A stretch of DNA of 64,000 bases, taken from contig OY759263.1 of NCBI GenBank assembly GCA_963662155.1, positions 1,496,595-1,560,594 on the forward strand, read 5' to 3'. Below the pieces are notes generated by a model. That model saw only the letters and a list, made by a program, of their open reading frames with translations, searched no databases and was not told where the DNA came from. Position numbers and translations under genes: made by a program. Source of the stretch: Lamellibrachia columna (taxonomy: Eukaryota; Annelida; Polychaeta; Sabellida; Siboglinidae). This document shows, in pieces, positions 34,126 through 49,200 of the stretch (position 1 is its first letter; the number at the start of each line of letters is the position of its first letter).

Positions 34126-34294
34126 TGATAGAAGTGGTTGGTCCGAAGTATCGCAGTGCCATGGGCGTCGGGATTGGTCTTCTGTTTGGACTCGGCACTA
34201 TGATAATCGCCAGCCTGGCGTACTTCATCCGAAGCGATTTTCACATGAATATCGCCATGATGGTGCCCAATGTGCTCTTCCTCTCCTACTTCGT
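34126..34294 (+). CDS. SLC22A-like: SLC22-family transporter, exon 4 (residues 213-268)
   Basis: The exon is 169 nt. It completes L, then reads I-E-V-V-G-P-K-Y-R-S, the family block between TM4 and TM5. TM5 (about residues 226-247) and TM6 (about 254-268) follow, ending N-V-L-F-L-S-Y-F plus GT. The donor is TTCGT/gtacgt, phase 2. This choice gives V then L-L-H-E-S-P-R-W-L across the exon 5 junction, as the family requires; the nearby GTATGC six bases on would be out of phase. The last 24 exon bases and this donor are also the core of the 55-bp unit repeated about 496 times downstream. Confidence 0.92.
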
Positions 34295-37200
34295 GTACGT
34301 ATGCCTCGCCTCACCTAGTGCAGTATGTGCTCTTCCTCTCCTACTTCTCGTGTACGTATGCCTCGCCTCACCTAGTGCAGTATGTACTCTTCCTCTCCTA
34401 CTTCGTGTACGTATGCCTCACCTCACTTAGTGCAGTATGTACTCTTCCTCTCCTACTTCGTGTACGTATGCCTCACCTCACCTAGTGCAGTATGTGCTCT
34501 TCCTCTCTTACTTCGTGTACGTATGCCTCGCCTCACCTAGTGCAGTATGTGCTCTTCCTCTCCTACTTCTCGTGTACGTATGCCTCGCCTCACCTAGTGC
34601 AGTATGTACTCTTCCTCTCCTACTTCGTGTACGTATGCCTCACCTCACCTAGTGCAGTATGTACTCTTCCTCTCCTACTTCGTGTACGTATGCCTCACCT
34701 CACCTAGTGCAGTACGTGCTCTTCCTCTCCTACTTCGTGTACGTATGCCTCACCTCACCTAGTGCAGTATGTACTCTTCCTCTCCTACTTCGTGTACGTA
34801 TGCCTCACCTCACCTAGTGCAGTATGTACTCTTCCTCTCCTACTTCGTGTACGTATGCCTCGCCTCACCTAGTGCAGTATTTATTCTTCCTCTCCTACTT
34901 CGTGTACGTATGCCTCACCTCACCTAGTGCAGTATGTACTCTTCCTCTCCTACTTCGTGTACGTATGCCTCACCTCACCTAGAGCAGTATTTACTCTTCC
35001 TCTCCTACTTCTCGTGTACGTATGCCTCACCTCACCTAGTGCAGTATGTACTCTTCCTCTCCTACTTCTTGTACGTATGCCTCACCTCACCTAGTGCAGT
35101 ATGTACTCTTCCTCTCTTACTTCGTGTACGTATGCCTCACCTCACCTAGTGCAGTATGTACTCTTCCTCTCCTACTTCGTGTACGTATGCCTCACCTCAC
35201 CTAGTGCAGTATGTGCTCTTCCTCTCTTACTTCGTGTACGTATGCCTCACCTCACCTAGTGCAGTATGTGCTCTTCCTCTCCTACTTCGTGTACGTATGC
35301 CTCACCTCACCTACTGCAGTATGTACTCTTCCTCTCCTACTTCGTGTACGTATGCCTCGCCTCACCTTGAGCAGTATTTACTCTTCCTCTCCTACTTCGT
35401 GTACGTATGCCTCACCTCACCTAGTGCAGTATGTACTCTTCCTCTCCTACTTCGTGTACGTATGCCTCACCTCACCTAGTGCAGTATTTACTCTTCCTCT
35501 CCTACTTCGTGTACGTATGCCTCACCTCACCTAGTGCAGTATGTGCTCTTCCTCTCTTACTTCGTGTACGTATCCCTCACCTCACCTAGTGCAGTATGTG
35601 CTCTTCTTCTCCTACTTCGTGTACGTATGCCTCACCTCACCTAGTGCAGTATGTACTCTTCCTCTCCTACTTCGTGTACGTATGCCTCGCCTCACCTAGT
35701 GCAGTATTTACTCTTCCTCTCCTTCTTCGTGTACGTATGCCTCACCTCACCTAGTGCAGTATGTACTCTTCCTCTCCTACTTTGTGTACGTATGCCTCGC
35801 CTCACTTAGTGCAGTATGTGCTCTTCCTCTCCTACTTCTCGTGTACGTATGCCTCACCTCACCTAGTGCAGTATGTGCTCTTCCTCTCCTACTTCGTGTA
35901 CGTATGCCTCACCTCACCTAGTGCAGTATGTACTCTTCCTCTCCTACTTCGTGTACGTATGCCTCACCTCACCTAGTGCAGTATGTACTCTTCCTCTCCT
36001 ACTTCGTGTACGTATTCCTCGCCTCACCTAGTGCAGTATGTACTCTTCCTCTCCTACTTCGTGTACGTATGCCTCACCTCACCTAGTGCAGTATGTACTC
36101 TTCCTCTCCTACTTCGTGTACGTATGCCTCACCTCACCTAGTGCAGTATGTGCTCTTCCTCTCTTATTTCGTGTACGTATGCCTCGCCTCACCTAGTGCA
36201 GTATGTACTCTTCCTCTCCTACTTCGTGTACGTATGCCTCACTTCACCTAGTGCAGTATGTACTCTTCCTCTCCTACTTCGTGTACGTATGCCTCGCCTC
36301 ACATAGTGCAGTATGTACACTTCCTCTCCTACTTCGTGTACGTATGCCTCGCCTCACCTAGTGCAGTATGTACTCTTCCTCTCCTACTTCGTGTACGTAT
36401 GCCTCGCCTCACCTAGTGCAGTATTTACTCTTCCTCTCCTACTTCGTGTACGTATGCCTCACCTCACCTAGTGCAGTATGTACTCTTCCTCTCCTACTTC
36501 GTGTACGTATGCCTCACCTCACTTAGTGCAGTATTTACTCTTCCTCTCCTACATCTCGTGTACGTATGCCTCACCTCACCTAATGCAGTATGTACTCTTC
36601 CTCTCCTACTTCGTGTACGTATGCCTCACCTCACCTAGTGCAGTATGTACTCTTCCTCTCCTACTTCGTGTACGTATGCCTCACCTCACCTAGTGCAGTA
36701 TGTACTCTTCCTCTCCTACTTCATGTACGTATGCCTCACCTCACCTAGTGCAGTATGTACTCTTCCTCTCCTACTTCGTGTACGTATGCCGCGCCTCACC
36801 TAGTGCAGTATTTACTCTTCCTCTCCTACTTCGTGTACGTATGCCTCACCTCACCTAGTGCAGTATGTACTCTTCCTCTCCTACTTCGTGTACGTATGCC
36901 TCACCTCACCTAGTGCAGTATGTACTCTTCCTCTCCTACTTCGTGTACGTATTCCTCGCCTCACCTAGTGCAGTATGTACTCTTCCTCTCCTACTTCGTG
37001 TACGTATGCCTCACCTCACCTAGTGCAGTATGTACTCTTCCTCTCCTACTTCGTGTACGTATGCCTCACCTCACCTAGTGCAGTATGTGCTCTTCCTCTC
37101 TTATTTCGTGTACGTATGCCTCGCCTCACCTAGTGCAGTATGTACTCTTCCTCTCCTACTTCGTGTACGTATGCCTCACCTCACCTAGTGCAGTATGTAC

Positions 37201-40200
37201 TCTTCCTCTCCTACTTCGTGTACGTATGCCTCGCCTCACATAGTGCAGTATGTACACTTCCTCTCCTACTTCGTGTACGTATGCCTCGCCTCACCTAGTG
37301 CAGTATGTACTCTTCCTCTCCTACTTCGCGTACGTATGCCTCGCCTCACCTAGTGCAGTATTTACTCTTCCTCTCCTACTTCGTGTACGTATGCCTCACC
37401 TCACCTAGTGCAGTATGTACTCTTCCTCTCCTACTTCGTGTACGTATGCCTCACCTCACCTAGTGCAGTATTTACTCTTCCTCTCCTACTTCTCGTGTAC
37501 GTATGCCTCACCTCACCTAGTGCAGTATGTACTCTTCCTCTCCTACTTCGTGTACGTATGCCTCACCTCACCTAGTGCAGTATGTACTCTTCCTCTCCTA
37601 CTTCGTGTACGTATGCCTCACCTCACCTAGTGCAGTATGTACTCTTCCTCTCCTACTTCATGTACGTATGCCTCACCTCACCTAGTGCAGTATGTACTCT
37701 TCCTCTCCTACTTCGTGTACGTATGCCTCGCCTCACCTAGTGCAGTATTTACTCTTCCTCTCCTACTTCGTGTACGTATGCCTCACCTCACCTAGTGCAG
37801 TATGTACTCTTTCTCTCCTACTTCGTGTACGTATGCCTCACCTCACCTAGTGTAGTATGTGCTCTTCCTCTCCTACTTCGTGTACGTATGCCTCGCCTCA
37901 CCTAGTGCAGTATGTGCTCTTCCTCTCTTACTTCGTGTACGTATCCCTCACCTCACCTAGTGCAGTATGTGCTCTTCCTCTCCTACTTCGTGTACGTATG
38001 CCTCACCTCACCTAGTGCAGTATGTACTCTTCCTCTCCTACTTCGTGTACGTATGCCTCACCTCACCTAGTGCAGTATTTACTCTTCCTCTCCTACTTCG
38101 AGTACGTATGCCTCGCCTCACCTAGTGCAGTATGTGCTCTTCCTCTCCTACTTTGTGTACGTATGCCTCACCTCACCTAGTGCAGTATGTACACTTCCTC
38201 TCCTACTTCGTGTACGTATGCCTCGCCTCACCTAGTGCAGTATGTACTCTTCCTCTCCTACTTCGTGTACGTATGCCTCGCCTCACCTAGTGCAGTATTT
38301 ACTCTTCCTCTCCTACTTCGTGTACGTATGCCTCACCTCACCTAGTGCAGTATGTACTCTTCCTCTCCTACTTCGTGTACGTATGCCTCACCTCACCTAG
38401 TGCAGTATTTACTCTTCCTCTCCTACTTCTCGTGTACGTATGCCTCACCTCACCTAGTGCAGTATGTACTCTTCCTCTCCTACTTCGTGTACGTATGCCT
38501 CACCTCACCTAGTGCAGTATGTACTCTTCCTCTCCTACTTCGTGTACGTATGCCTCACCTCACCTAGTGCAGTATTTACTCTTCCTCTCCTACTTCTCGT
38601 GTACGTATGCCTCACCTCACCTAGTGCAGTATGTACTCTTCCTCTCCTACTTCGTGTACGTATGCCTCACCTCACCTAGTGCAGTATGTACTCTTCCTCT
38701 CCTACTTCGTGTACGTATGCCTCACCTCACCTAGTGCAGTATGTACTCTTCCTCTCCTACTTCATGTACGTATGCCTCACCTCACCTAGTGCAGTATGTA
38801 CTCTTCCTCTCCTACTTCGTGTACGTATGCCTCGCCTCACCTAGTGCAGTATTTACTCTTCCTCTCCTACTTCGTGTACGTATGCCTCACCTCACCTAGT
38901 GCAGTATGTACTCTTTCTCTCCTACTTCGTGTACGTATGCCTCACCTCACCTAGTGTAGTATGTGCTCTTCCTCTCCTACTTCGTGTACGTATGCCTCGC
39001 CTCACCTAGTGCAGTATGTGCTCTTCCTCTCTTACTTCGTGTACGTATCCCTCACCTCACCTAGTGCAGTATGTGCTCTTCCTCTCCTACTTCGTGTACG
39101 TATGCCTCACCTCACCTAGTGCAGTATGTACTCTTCCTCTCCTACTTCGTGTACGTATGCCTCACCTCACCTAGTGCAGTATGTACTCTTCCTCTCCTAC
39201 TTCGTGTACGTATGCCTCACCTCACCTAGTGCAGTATTTACTCTTCCTCTCCTACTTCGAGTACGTATGCCTCGCCTCACCTAGTGCAGTATGTGCTCTT
39301 CCTCTCCTACTTTGTGTACGTATGCCTCGCCTCACTTAGTGCAGTATGTGCTCTTCCTCTCCTACTTCTCGTGTACGTATGCCTCACCTCACCTAGTGCA
39401 GTATGTGCTCTTCCTCTCCTACTTCGTGTACGTATGCCTCACCTCACCTAGTGCAGTATGTACTCTTCCTCTCCTACTTCGTGTACGTATGCCTCACCTC
39501 ACCTAGTGCAGTATGTACTCTTCCTCTCCTACTTCGTGTACGTATGCCTCACCTCACCTAGTGCAGTATGAACTCTTCCTCTCCTACTTCGTGTACGTAT
39601 GCCTCACCTCACCTAGTGCAGTATTTACTCTTCCTCTCCTACTTCATGTACGTATGCCTCACCTCACCTAGTGCAGTATGTGCTCTTCCTCTCCTACTTC
39701 GTGTACGTATGCCTCACCTCACCTAGTGCAGTATGTACTCTTCCTCTCCTACTTCGTGTACGTATGCCTCACCTCACCTAGTGCAGTATGTACTCTTCCT
39801 CTCCTACTTCGTGTACGTATGCCTCGCCACACCTAGTGCAGTATGTACTCTTCCTCTCCTACTTCGTGTACGTATGCCTCACCTCACCTAGTGCAGTATG
39901 TACTCTTCCTCTCCTACTTCGTGTACGTATGCCTCGCCTCACATAGTGCAGTATGTACACTTCCTCTCCTACTTCGTGTACGTATGCCTCGCCTCACCTA
40001 GTGCAGTATGTACTCTTCCTCTCCTACTTCGCGTACGTATGCCTCGCCTCACCTAGTGCAGTATTTACTCTTCCTCTCCTACTTCGTGTACGTATGCCTC
40101 ACCTCACCTAGTGCAGTATGTACTCTTCCTCTCCTACTTCGTGTACGTATGCCTCACCTCACCTAGTGCAGTATTTACTCTTCCTCTCCTACTTCTCGTG

Positions 40201-43200
40201 TACGTATGCCTCACCTCACCTAGTGCAGTATGTACTCTTCCTCTCCTACTTCGTGTACGTATGCCTCACCTCACCTAGTGCAGTATGTACTCTTCCTCTC
40301 CTACTTCGTGTACGTATGCCTCACCTCACCTAGTGCAGTATGTACTCTTCCTCTCCTACTTCATGTACGTATGCCTCACCTCACCTAGTGCAGTATGTAC
40401 TCTTCCTCTCCTACTTCGTGTACGTATGCCTCGCCTCACCTAGTGCAGTATTTACTCTTCCTCTCCTACTTCGTGTACGTATGCCTCACCTCACCTAGTG
40501 CAGTATGTACTCTTTCTCTCCTACTTCGTGTACGTATGCCTCACCTCACCTAGTGTAGTATGTGCTCTTCCTCTCCTACTTCGTGTACGTATGCCTCGCC
40601 TCACCTAGTGCAGTATGTGCTCTTCCTCTCTTACTTCGTGTACGTATCCCTCACCTCACCTAGTGCAGTATGTGCTCTTCCTCTCCTACTTCGTGTACGT
40701 ATGCCTCACCTCACCTAGTGCAGTATGTACTCTTCCTCTCCTACTTCGTGTACGTATGCCTCACCTCACCTAGTGCAGTATTTACTCTTCCTCTCCTACT
40801 TCGAGTACGTATGCCTCGCCTCACCTAGTGCAGTATGTGCTCTTCCTCTCCTACTTTGTGTACGTATGCCTCACCTCACCTAGTGCAGTATGTACACTTC
40901 CTCTCCTACTTCGTGTACGTATGCCTCGCCTCACCTAGTGCAGTATGTACTCTTCCTCTCCTACTTCGTGTACGTATGCCTCGCCTCACCTAGTGCAGTA
41001 TTTACTCTTCCTCTCCTACTTCGTGTACGTATGCCTCACCTCACCTAGTGCAGTATGTACTCTTCCTCTCCTACTTCGTGTACGTATGCCTCACCTCACC
41101 TAGTGCAGTATTTACTCTTCCTCTCCTACTTCTCGTGTACGTATGCCTCACCTCACCTAGTGCAGTATGTACTCTTCCTCTCCTACTTCGTGTACGTATG
41201 CCTCACCTCACCTAGTGCAGTATGTACTCTTCCTCTCCTACTTCGTGTACGTATGCCTCACCTCACCTAGTGCAGTATGTACTCTTCCTCTCCTACTTCA
41301 TGTACGTATGCCTCACCTCACCTAGTGCAGTATGTACTCTTCCTCTCCTACTTCGTGTACGTATGCCTCGCCTCACCTAGTGCAGTATTTACTCTTCCTC
41401 TCCTACTTCGTGTACGTATGCCTCACCTCACCTAGTGCAGTATGTACTCTTTCTCTCCTACTTCGTGTACGTATGCCTCACCTCACCTAGTGTAGTATGT
41501 GCTCTTCCTCTCCTACTTCGTGTACGTATGCCTCGCCTCACCTAGTGCAGTATGTGCTCTTCCTCTCTTACTTCGTGTACGTATCCCTCACCTCACCTAG
41601 TGCAGTATGTGCTCTTCCTCTCCTACTTCGTGTACGTATGCCTCACCTCACCTAGTGCAGTATGTACTCTTCCTCTCCTACTTCGTGTACGTATGCCTCA
41701 CCTCACCTAGTGCAGTATGTACTCTTCCTCTCCTACTTCGTGTACGTATGCCTCACCTCACCTAGTGCAGTATTTACTCTTCCTCTCCTACTTCGAGTAC
41801 GTATGCCTCGCCTCACCTAGTGCAGTATGTGCTCTTCCTCTCCTACTTTGTGTACGTATGCCTCGCCTCACTTAGTGCAGTATGTGCTCTTCCTCTCCTA
41901 CTTCGTGTACGTATGCCTCACCTCACCTAGTGCAGTATGTACTCTTCCTCTCCTACTTCGTGTACGTATGCCTCACCTCACCTAGTGCAGTATGTACTCT
42001 TCCTCTCCTACTTCGTGTACGTATGCCTCACCTCACCTAGTGCAGTATGAACTCTTCCTCTCCTACTTCGTGTACGTATGCCTCACCTCACCTAGTGCAG
42101 TATTTACTCTTCCTCTCCTACTTCATGTACGTATGCCTCACCTCACCTAGTGCAGTATGTGCTCTTCCTCTCCTACTTCGTGTACGTATGCCTCACCTCA
42201 CCTAGTGCAGTATGTACTCTTCCTCTCCTACTTCGTGTACGTATGCCTCACCTCACCTAGTGCAGTATGTACTCTTCCTCTCCTACTTCGTGTACGTATG
42301 CCTCGCCACACCTAGTGCAGTATTTACTCTTCCTCTCCTACTTCGTGTACGTATGCCTCACCTCACCTAGTGCAGTATGTACTCTTCCTCTCCTACTTCG
42401 TGTACGTATGCCTCACCTCACCTAGTGCAGTATGTACTCTTCATCTCCTACTTCGTGTACGTATGCCTCACCTCACCTAGTGCAGTATGTTCTCTTCCTC
42501 TCCTACTTCGTGTACGTATTCCTCGCCTCACCTAGTGCAGTATGTACTCTTTCTCTCCTACTTCGTGTACGTATGCCTCGCCTCACCTAGTGCAGTATGT
42601 TCTCTTCCTCTCCTACTTCGTGTACGTATGCCTCACTTCACCTGGTGCAGTATGTTCTCTTCCTCTCCTACTTCGTGTACGTATTCCTCGCCTCACCTAG
42701 TGCAGTATGTACTCTTTCTCTCCTACTTCGTGTACGTATGCCTCGCCTCACCTAGTGCAGTATGTTCTCTTCCTCTCCTACTTCGTGTACGTATGCCTCA
42801 CTTCACCTGGTGCAGTATGTTCTCTTCCTCTCCTACTTCGTGTACGTATGCCTCGCCTCACCTAGTGCAGTATGTACTCTTTCTCTCCTACTTCGTGTAC
42901 GTATGCCTCGCCTCACCTAGTGCAGTATTTGCTCTTCCTCTCTTACTTCGTGTACGCATGCCTCACCTCACCTAGTGCAGTATGTGCTCTTCCTCTCCTA
43001 CTTCGAGTACGTATGCCTCGCCTCACCTAGTGCAGTATATACTCTTCCTCTCCTACTTCGTGTACGTATGCCTCACCTCACCTAGTGCAGAATGTGCTCT
43101 TCCTCTCCTACTTCGTGTACGTATGCCTCACCTCACCTAGTGCAGTATGTGCTCTTCCTCTCCTACTTCGTGTACGTAGGCCTCTCCTCACCTAGTGCAG

Positions 43201-46200
43201 TATGTTCTCTTCCTCTCCTACTTCGTGTACGTATGCCTCACCTCACCTAGTGCAGTATGTGCTCTTCCTCTCCTACTTCGAGTACGTATGCCTCGCCTCA
43301 CCTAGTGCAGTATGTACTCTTCCTCTCCTACCTCGTGTACGTATGCCTCACCTCACCTAGTGCAGTATGTTCTCTTCCTCTCCTACTTCGTGTACGTATT
43401 CCTCGCCTCACCTAGTGCAGTATGTACTATTCCTCTCCTACTTCGTGTACGTATGCCTCACCTCACCTAGTTCAGTATGTGCTCTTCCTCTCCTACTTCG
43501 TGTACGTAGACCTCACCTCACCTAGTGCAGTATGTTCTCTTCCTCTCCTACTTCGTGTACGTATGCCTCACCTCACCTAGTGCAGTATGTGCTCTTCCTC
43601 TCCTACTTCGAGTACGTATGCCTCGCCTCACTTAGTGCAGTATGTACTCTTCCTCTCCTACTTCGTGTACGTATGCCTCACCTCACCTAGTGCAGAATGT
43701 GCTCTTCCTCTCCTACTTCGTGTACATATGCCTCACCTCACCTAGTGCAGTATGTACTCTTCCTCTCCTACTTCGTGTACGTATGCCTCGCCTCACCTAG
43801 TGCAGTATGTACTCTTCCTCTCCTACTACGTGTACGTATGCCTCACCTCACCTAGTGCAGTATGTGCTCTTCCTCTCCTACTTCGTGTACCTATGCCTCA
43901 CCTCACCTAGTGTAGTATGTGCTCTTCCTCTCCTACTTCGTGTACGTATGCCTCGCCTCACCTAGTGCAGTATGTACTCTTCCTCTCCTACTTCGTGTAC
44001 GTATGCCTCGCCTCACCTAGTGCAGTATGTACTCTTCCTCTCCTACTTCGTGTACGTATGCCTCGCCTCACCTAGTGCAGTATATGCTCTTCCTCTCCTA
44101 CTACGTGTACGTATGCCTCGCCTCACCTAGTGCAGTATGTGCTCTTCCTCTCCTACTTCGTGTACGTATGCCTCGCCTCACCTAGTGCAGTATATGCTCT
44201 TCCTCTCCTACTACGTGTACGTATGCCTCGCCTCACCTAGTGCAGTATGTACTCTTCCTCTCCTACTACGTGTACGTATGCCTCGCCTCACCTAGTGCAG
44301 TATGTACTCTTCCTCTCCTACTACGTGTACGTATGCCTCACCTCACCTAGTGCAGTATGTGCTCTTCCTCTCCTACTTCGTGTACGTATGATTCGCCTCA
44401 CCTAGTGCAGTATATGCTCTTCCTCTCCTACTACGTGTACTTATGCCTCGCCTCACCTAGTGCAGTATGTACTCTTCCTCTCCTACTTCGTGTACGTATG
44501 CCTCGACTCACCTAGTGAAGTATGTACTCTTCCTCTCCTACTTCGTGTACGTATGCCTCGCCTTACCTAGTGCAGTATGTACTCTTCCTCTCCTACTTCG
44601 TGTACGTATGCCTCGCCTCACCTAGTGCAGTATGTGCTCTTCCTCTCCTACTTCGTGTACGTATGCCTCGCCTCACCTAGTGCAGTATATGCTCTTCCTC
44701 TCCTACTACATGTACGTATGCCTCGCCTCACCTAGTGCAGTATGTACTCTTCCTCTCCTACTTCGTGTACGTATGCCTCGCCTCACCTAGTGCAGTATGT
44801 ACTCTTCCTCTCCTACTACGTGTACGTATGCCTCGCCTCACCTAGTGCAGTATGTACTCTTCCTCTCCTACTTCGTGTACGTATTCCTCGCCTCACCTAG
44901 TGCAGTATGTGCTCTTCCTCTCCTACTTCTCGTGTACGTATGCCTCACCTCACCTAGTGCAGTATGTGCTCTTCCTCTCCTACTTCGTGTACGTATGCCT
45001 CACCTCACCTAGTGCAGTATGTACTCTTCCTCTCCTACTTCGTGTACGTATGCCTCACCTCACCTAGTGCAGTATGTACTCTTCCTCTCCTACTTCGTGT
45101 ACGTATGCCTCACCTCACCTAGTGCAGTATGAACTCTTCCTCTCCTACTTCGTGTACGTATGCCTCACCTCACCTAGTGCAGTATTTACTCTTCCTCTCC
45201 TACTTCATGTACGTATGCCTCACCTCACCTAGTGCAGTATGTGCTCTTCCTCTCCTACTTCGTGTACGTATGCCTCACCTCACCTAGTGCAGTATGTACT
45301 CTTCCTCTCCTACTTCGTGTACGTATACCTCACCTCACCTAGTGCAGTATGTACTCTTCCTCTCCTACTTCGTGTACGTATGCCTCGCCACACCTAGTGC
45401 AGTATTTACTCTTCCTCTCCTACTTCGTGTACGTATGCCTCACCTCACCTAGTGCAGTATGTACTCTTCCTCTCCTACTTCGTGTACGTATGCCTCACCT
45501 CACCTAGTGCAGTATGTACTCTTCCTCTCCTACTTCGTGTACGTATGCCTCACCTCACCCAGTGCAGTATGTTCTCTTCCTCTCCTACTTCGTGTACGTA
45601 TTCCTCGCCTCACCTAGTGCAGTATGTACTCTTTCTCTCCTACTTCGTGTACGTATGCCTCACCTCACCTAGTGCAGTATGTACTCTTCCTCTCCTACTT
45701 CGTGTACGTATGCCTCACCTCACCCAGTGCAGTATGTTCTCTTCCTCTCCTACTTCGTGTACGTATTCCTCGCCTCACCTAGTGCAGTATGTACTATTTC
45801 TCTCCTACTTCGTGTACGTATGCCTCGCCTCACCTAGTGCAGTATGTTCTCTTCCTCTCCTACTTCGTGTACGTATGCCTCACTTCACCTGGTGCAGTAT
45901 GTTCTCTTCCTCTCCTACTTCGTGTACGTATTCCTCGCCTCACCTAGTGCAGTATGTACTCTTTCTCTCCTACTTCGTGTACGTATGCATCGCCTCACCT
46001 AGTGCAGTATGTTCTCTTCCTCTCCTACTTCGTGTACGTATGCCTCACTTCACCTGGTGCAGTATGTTCTCTTCCTCTCCTACTTCGTGTACGTATGCCT
46101 CGCCTCACCTAGTGCAGTATGTACTCTTTCTCTCCTACTTCGTGTACGTATGCCTCGCCTCACCTAGTGCAGTATGTGCTCTTCCTCTCTTACTTCGTGT

Positions 46201-49200
46201 ACGCATGCCTCACCTCACCTAGTGCAGTATGTGCTCTTCCTCTCCTACTTCGAGTACGTATGCCTCGCCTCACCTAGTGCAGTATATACTCTTCCTCTCC
46301 TACTTCGTGTACGTATGCCTCACCTCACCTAGTGCAGAATGTGCTCTTCCTCTCCTACTTCGTGTACGTATGCCTCACCTCACCTAGTGCAGTATGTGCT
46401 CTTCCTCTCCTACTTCGTGTACGTAGGCCTCACCTCACCTAGTGCAGTATGTTCTCTTCCTCTCCTACTTCGTGTACGTATGCCTCACCTCACCTAGTGC
46501 AGTATGTGCTCTTCCTCTCCTACTTCGAGTACGTATGCCTCGCCTCACCTAGTGCAGTATGTACTCTTCCTCTCCTACCTCGTGTACGTATGCCTCACCT
46601 CACCTAGTGCAGTATGTTCTCTTCCTCTCCTACTTCGTGTACGTATTCCTCGCCTCACCTAGTGCAGTATGTACTATTCCTCTCCTACTTCGTGTACGTA
46701 TGCCTCACCTCACCTAGTTCAGTATGTGCTCTTCCTCTCCTACTTCGTGTACGTAGACCTCACCTCACCTAGTGCAGTATGTTCTCTTCCTCTCCTACTT
46801 CGTGTACGTATGCCTCACCTCACCTAGTGCAGTATGTGCTCTTCCTCTCCTACTTCGAGTACGTATGCCTCGCCTCACTTAGTGCAGTATGTACTCTTCC
46901 TCTCCTACTTCGTGTACGTATGCCTCACCTCACCTAGTGCAGTATGTACTCTTCCTCTCCTACTTCGTGTACGTATGCCTCGCCTCACCTAGTGCAGTAT
47001 GTACTCTTCCTCTCCTACTACGTGTACGTATGCCTCACCTCACCTAGTGCAGTATGTGCTCTTCCTCTCCTACTTCGTGTACCTATGCCTCACCTCACCT
47101 AGTGTAGTATGTGCTCTTCCTCTCCTACTTCGTGTACGTATGCCTCGCCTCACCTAGTGCAGTATGTACTCTTCCTCTCCTACTTCGTGTACGTATGCCT
47201 CGCCTCACCTAGTGCAGTATGTTCTCTTCCTCTCCTACTTCGTGTACGTATGCCTCGCCTCACCTAGTGCAGTATATGCTCTTCCTCTCCTACTACGTGT
47301 ACGTATGCCTCGCCTCACCTAGTGCAGTATGTGCTCTTCCTCTCCTACTTCGTGTACGTATGCCTCGCCTCACCTAGTGCAGTATATGCTCTTCCTCTCC
47401 TACTACGTGTACGTATGCCTCGCCTCACCTAGTGCAGTATGTACTCTTCCTCTCCTACTACGTGTACGTATGCCTCGCCTCACCTAGTGCAGTATGTACT
47501 CTTCCTCTCCTACTACGTGTACGTATGCCTCACCTCACCTAGTGCAGTATGTGCTCTTCCTCTCCTACTTCGTGTACGTATGCCTCGCCTCACCTAGTGC
47601 AGTATATGCTCTTCCTCTCCTACTACGTGTACTTATGCCTCGCCTCACCTAGTGCAGTATGTACTCTTCCTCTCCTACTTCGTGTACGTATGCCTCGCCT
47701 CACCTAGTGCAGTATGTACTCTTCCTCTCCTACTTCGTGTACGTATGCCTCGCCTTACCTAGTGCAGTATGTACTCTTCCTCTCCTACTTCGTGTACGTA
47801 TGCCTCGCCTCACCTAGTGCAGTATGTGCTCTTCCTCTCCTACTTCGTGTACGTATGCCTCGCCTCACCTAGTGCAGTATATGCTCTTCCTCTCCTACTA
47901 CGTGTACGTATGCCTCGCCTCACCTAGTGCAGTATGTACTCTTCCTCTCCTACTTCGTGTACGTATGCCTCGCCTCACCTAGTGCAGTATGTACTCTTCC
48001 TCTCCTACTACGTGTACGTATGCCTCGCCTCACCTAGTGCAGTATGTACTCTTCCTCTCCTACTTCGTGTACGTATTCCTCGCCTCACCTAGTGCAGTAT
48101 GTTCTCTTCCTCTCTTACTTCGAGTACGTATGCCTAACCTCACCTAGTGCAGTATGTACTCTTCCTCTCCTACTTCGTGTACGTATGCCTCGCCTCACCT
48201 AGTGCAGTATGTGCTCTTCTTCTCCTACTTCGTGTACGTATGCCTCGCCTCACCTAGTGCAGTATATGCTCTTCCTCTCCTACTACGTGTACGTATTCCT
48301 CGCCTTACCTAGTGCAGTATGTTCTCTTCCTCTCTTACTTCGAGTACGTATGCCTAACCTCACCTAGTGCAGTATGTACTCTTCCTCTCCTACTTCGTGT
48401 ACGTATGCCTCGCCTCACCTAGTGCAGTATGTACTCTTCCTCTCCTACTTCGTGTACGTATGCCTCGCCTCACCTAGTGCAGTATGTGCTCTTCCTCTCC
48501 TACTTCGTGTACGTATGCCTCGCCTCACCTAGTGCAGTATATGCTCTTCCTCTCCTACTACGTGTACTTATGCCTCGCCTCACCTAGTGCAGTATGTACT
48601 CTTCCTCTCCTACTTCGTGTACGTATGCCTCACCTCACCTAGTGCAGTATGTACTCTTCCTCTCCTACTTCGTGTACGTATGCCTCACCTCACCTAGTGC
48701 AGTATGTACTCTTTCTCTCCTACTTCGTGTACGTATGCCTCACCTCACCTAGTGTAGTATGTGCTCTTCCTCTCCTACTTCGTGTACGTATGCCTCGCCT
48801 CACCTAGTGCAGTATGTGCTCTTCCTCTCTTACTTCGTGTACGTATCCCTCACCTCACCTAGTGCAGTATGTGCTCTTCCTCTCCTACTTCGTGTACGTA
48901 TGCCTCACCTCACCTAGTGCAGTATGTACTCTTCCTCTCCTACTTCGTGTACGTATGCCTCACCTCACCTAGTGCAGTATGTACTCTTCCTCTCCTACTT
49001 CGTGTACGTATGCCTCACCTCACCTAGTGCAGTATTTACTCTTCCTCTCCTACTTCGAGTACGTATGCCTCGCCTCACCTAGTGCAGTATGTGCTCTTCC
49101 TCTCCTACTTTGTGTACGTATGCCTCGCCTCACTTAGTGCAGTATGTGCTCTTCCTCTCCTACTTCTCGTGTACGTATGCCTCACCTCACCTAGTGCAGT